Source of the DNA: Dehalococcoidales bacterium
GTDB taxonomy: Bacteria; Chloroflexota; Dehalococcoidia; Dehalococcoidales; UBA5627
Direction: 5' to 3'
NCBI GenBank assembly: GCA_012719115.1
Contig: JAAYAZ010000134.1
Coordinates: forward strand, 1 to 7,346
Length of the DNA stretch: 7,346 nt
Part shown: positions 7,023-7,346 of the stretch, one piece after another
How the letters are laid out: each line of letters opens with the position of its first letter
Position numbering within the stretch: the first letter of the stretch is position 1
Position numbers and translations under genes: made by a program
The notes under the pieces: model-generated
Told to the model about the DNA's origin: nothing
Seen by the model: the letters and a program-made list of their open reading frames with translations, nothing else
The model's database searches: none

Positions 7023-7051
7023 AGTTTAGCAACACCGCTATCGGGGGTCAA
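7023..7051 (-). promoter_or_regulatory. Sigma-70-type promoter of the nnr-coaX operon
   Basis: On the minus strand TTGACC (7051-7046) is followed by 17 bases and then TAAACT (7028-7023). The -10 is preceded by TGC, giving an extended -10 (TGCTAAACT). The -35 matches the consensus at five of six positions, the -10 at four of six, and the spacing is ideal. Initiation near 7016 would give a leader of only about 15 bases, just enough to contain the AGGA ribosome site at 7011-7014. Confidence 0.65.
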
Positions 7052-7069
7052 TAGTAAAAAGACAGAAAA

Positions 7070-7110
7070 TGTCATTGCGAATCTTTCCAAAGGAAAGTGA
7101 AGCAATCTCT
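7070..7110. repeat. REP-like hairpin with ATTGC/GCAAT arms
   Basis: The segment starts TGTCATTGCGA and ends GAAGCAATCTC, the outline of a common dispersed bacterial intergenic repeat. ATTGC (7074-7078) pairs with GCAAT (7102-7106), and inside a symmetric 4x4 internal loop CTTTCC (7083-7088) pairs with GGAAAG (7092-7097) around an AAA loop. It lies just upstream of the nnr promoter. Confidence 0.65.
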
Positions 7111-7168
7111 ACCGACTAATTCATGCCACCAATATTATCATGCTGAGTTAGTATTGGTTGACCAAAGC

Positions 7169-7226
7169 CCCGATTAATCGGGATTTAGTTCCGTCAAACT
7201 GGGACTCAACATCCGGGGATGGGCGG
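7169..7226. repeat. Two-hairpin intergenic repeat, copy B
   Basis: CCCGATTAATCGGG (7169-7182) is a perfect palindrome equivalent to the first hairpin of copy A. The second stem, GTTCCG (7188-7193) with TGGGAC (7200-7205), keeps pairing on the plus strand through two G-U pairs despite changes relative to copy A. ACTCAACAT (7204-7212) and the GGGG/TGGG tail follow, as in copy A. Same orientation as copy A, about 6.8 kb away. Confidence 0.7.
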
Positions 7227-7287
7227 TTATTAACGTGTTTCGGACTGATACCGAGGCAGCCTGCCTGCTATTTCTCCCCTCCCCCCA

Positions 7288-7323
7288 GATCCTTCAGCCA
7301 CCCTTTGCGACCTCAGGATGACA
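7288..7323. repeat. Degenerate REP-like repeat ending CTCAGGATGACA
   Basis: AGATCCTT at the left and CTCAGGATGACA at the right resemble the two ends of a common dispersed repeat, with ATCCT (7289-7293) inverted relative to AGGAT (7315-7319). The middle has diverged and forms no convincing stem. Its terminal ATGACA is the inverse of TGTCAT at 7070-7075. Confidence 0.45.
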
Positions 7324-7346
7324 ATCTTTTATTCAAACCTGTTACG

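Larger units (their letters stand above)
7002..7346. other. Promoter plus repeat-derived non-coding region
   Basis: No gene is supported in these 345 bases up to the window edge. Next to nnr lies its promoter (7023-7051); beyond that come a REP-like hairpin (7070-7110), an inverted repeat, ACCAATA (7128-7134) with TATTGGT (7152-7158), copy B of the two-hairpin element (7169-7226), a pyrimidine-rich patch (7270-7287) and a degenerate repeat ending in CTCAGGATGACA (7312-7323). Confidence 0.65.

Noticed and set aside
1..7346. A previously undescribed defence or mobile gene system
   Set aside because: Every complete gene belongs to a well-known housekeeping family with its motifs intact; no transposase, integrase, nuclease, toxin or reverse transcriptase is present.

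Overview
The window holds four complete genes, all on the minus strand, plus the last 49 codons of a plus-strand gene cut by the left edge. Read in the direction of transcription (right to left) the four are nnr (bifunctional NAD(P)HX epimerase/dehydratase), coaX (type III pantothenate kinase), coaBC (bifunctional phosphopantothenoylcysteine synthetase/decarboxylase) and valS (valyl-tRNA synthetase). All are intact, of normal family length and carry nearly all expected motifs. They are housekeeping genes: repair of damaged nicotinamide cofactors, the first three steps of coenzyme A synthesis from pantothenate, and charging of tRNA-Val.

Layout. 1-150: AT-rich 3' end of a BspA-type leucine-rich-repeat gene (+). 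151-452: non-coding space full of palindromic repeats, lying between two convergent genes. 453-3122: valS (-). 3123-3236: a terminator hairpin, then a candidate valS promoter. 3237-4421: coaBC (-). 4422-4672: a spacer holding a nested palindromic repeat. 4673-5440: coaX (-). 5463-7001: nnr (-), only 22 bases ahead of coaX and almost certainly co-transcribed with it. 7002-7346: a good sigma-70-type promoter for the nnr operon, then more repeat-derived non-coding sequence.

The three upstream genes form a cofactor-maintenance group. Nnr repairs hydrated NADH/NADPH, CoaX phosphorylates pantothenate, and CoaBC adds cysteine and decarboxylates to give 4'-phosphopantetheine. The terminator after coaBC suggests that valS is a separate transcription unit.

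Organism: a bacterium of moderate GC (roughly half GC in the genes I sampled, about 34% in the leucine-rich-repeat tail). The abundant small REP-like palindromes (families built on TTCGACAGGCTCA, on CCGTTCG/CGAACGG, and on ATTGC/GCAAT), the BspA-type tail, a type III pantothenate kinase and the TTGAC-n-TGCTAAACT promoter style would fit a Chloroflexota/Dehalococcoidia-type genome. This placement is an inference from general impression and is not proven by the window.

I found no CRISPR array, tRNA, rRNA, transposase or convincing new multi-gene system. The most noteworthy points are the layered intergenic repeats (a two-hairpin element flanking the gene block in direct orientation, and a palindrome apparently interrupted by a short insert with an 8-base duplication) and a serine in CoaBC where the well-studied enzymes have the active-site flap cysteine.
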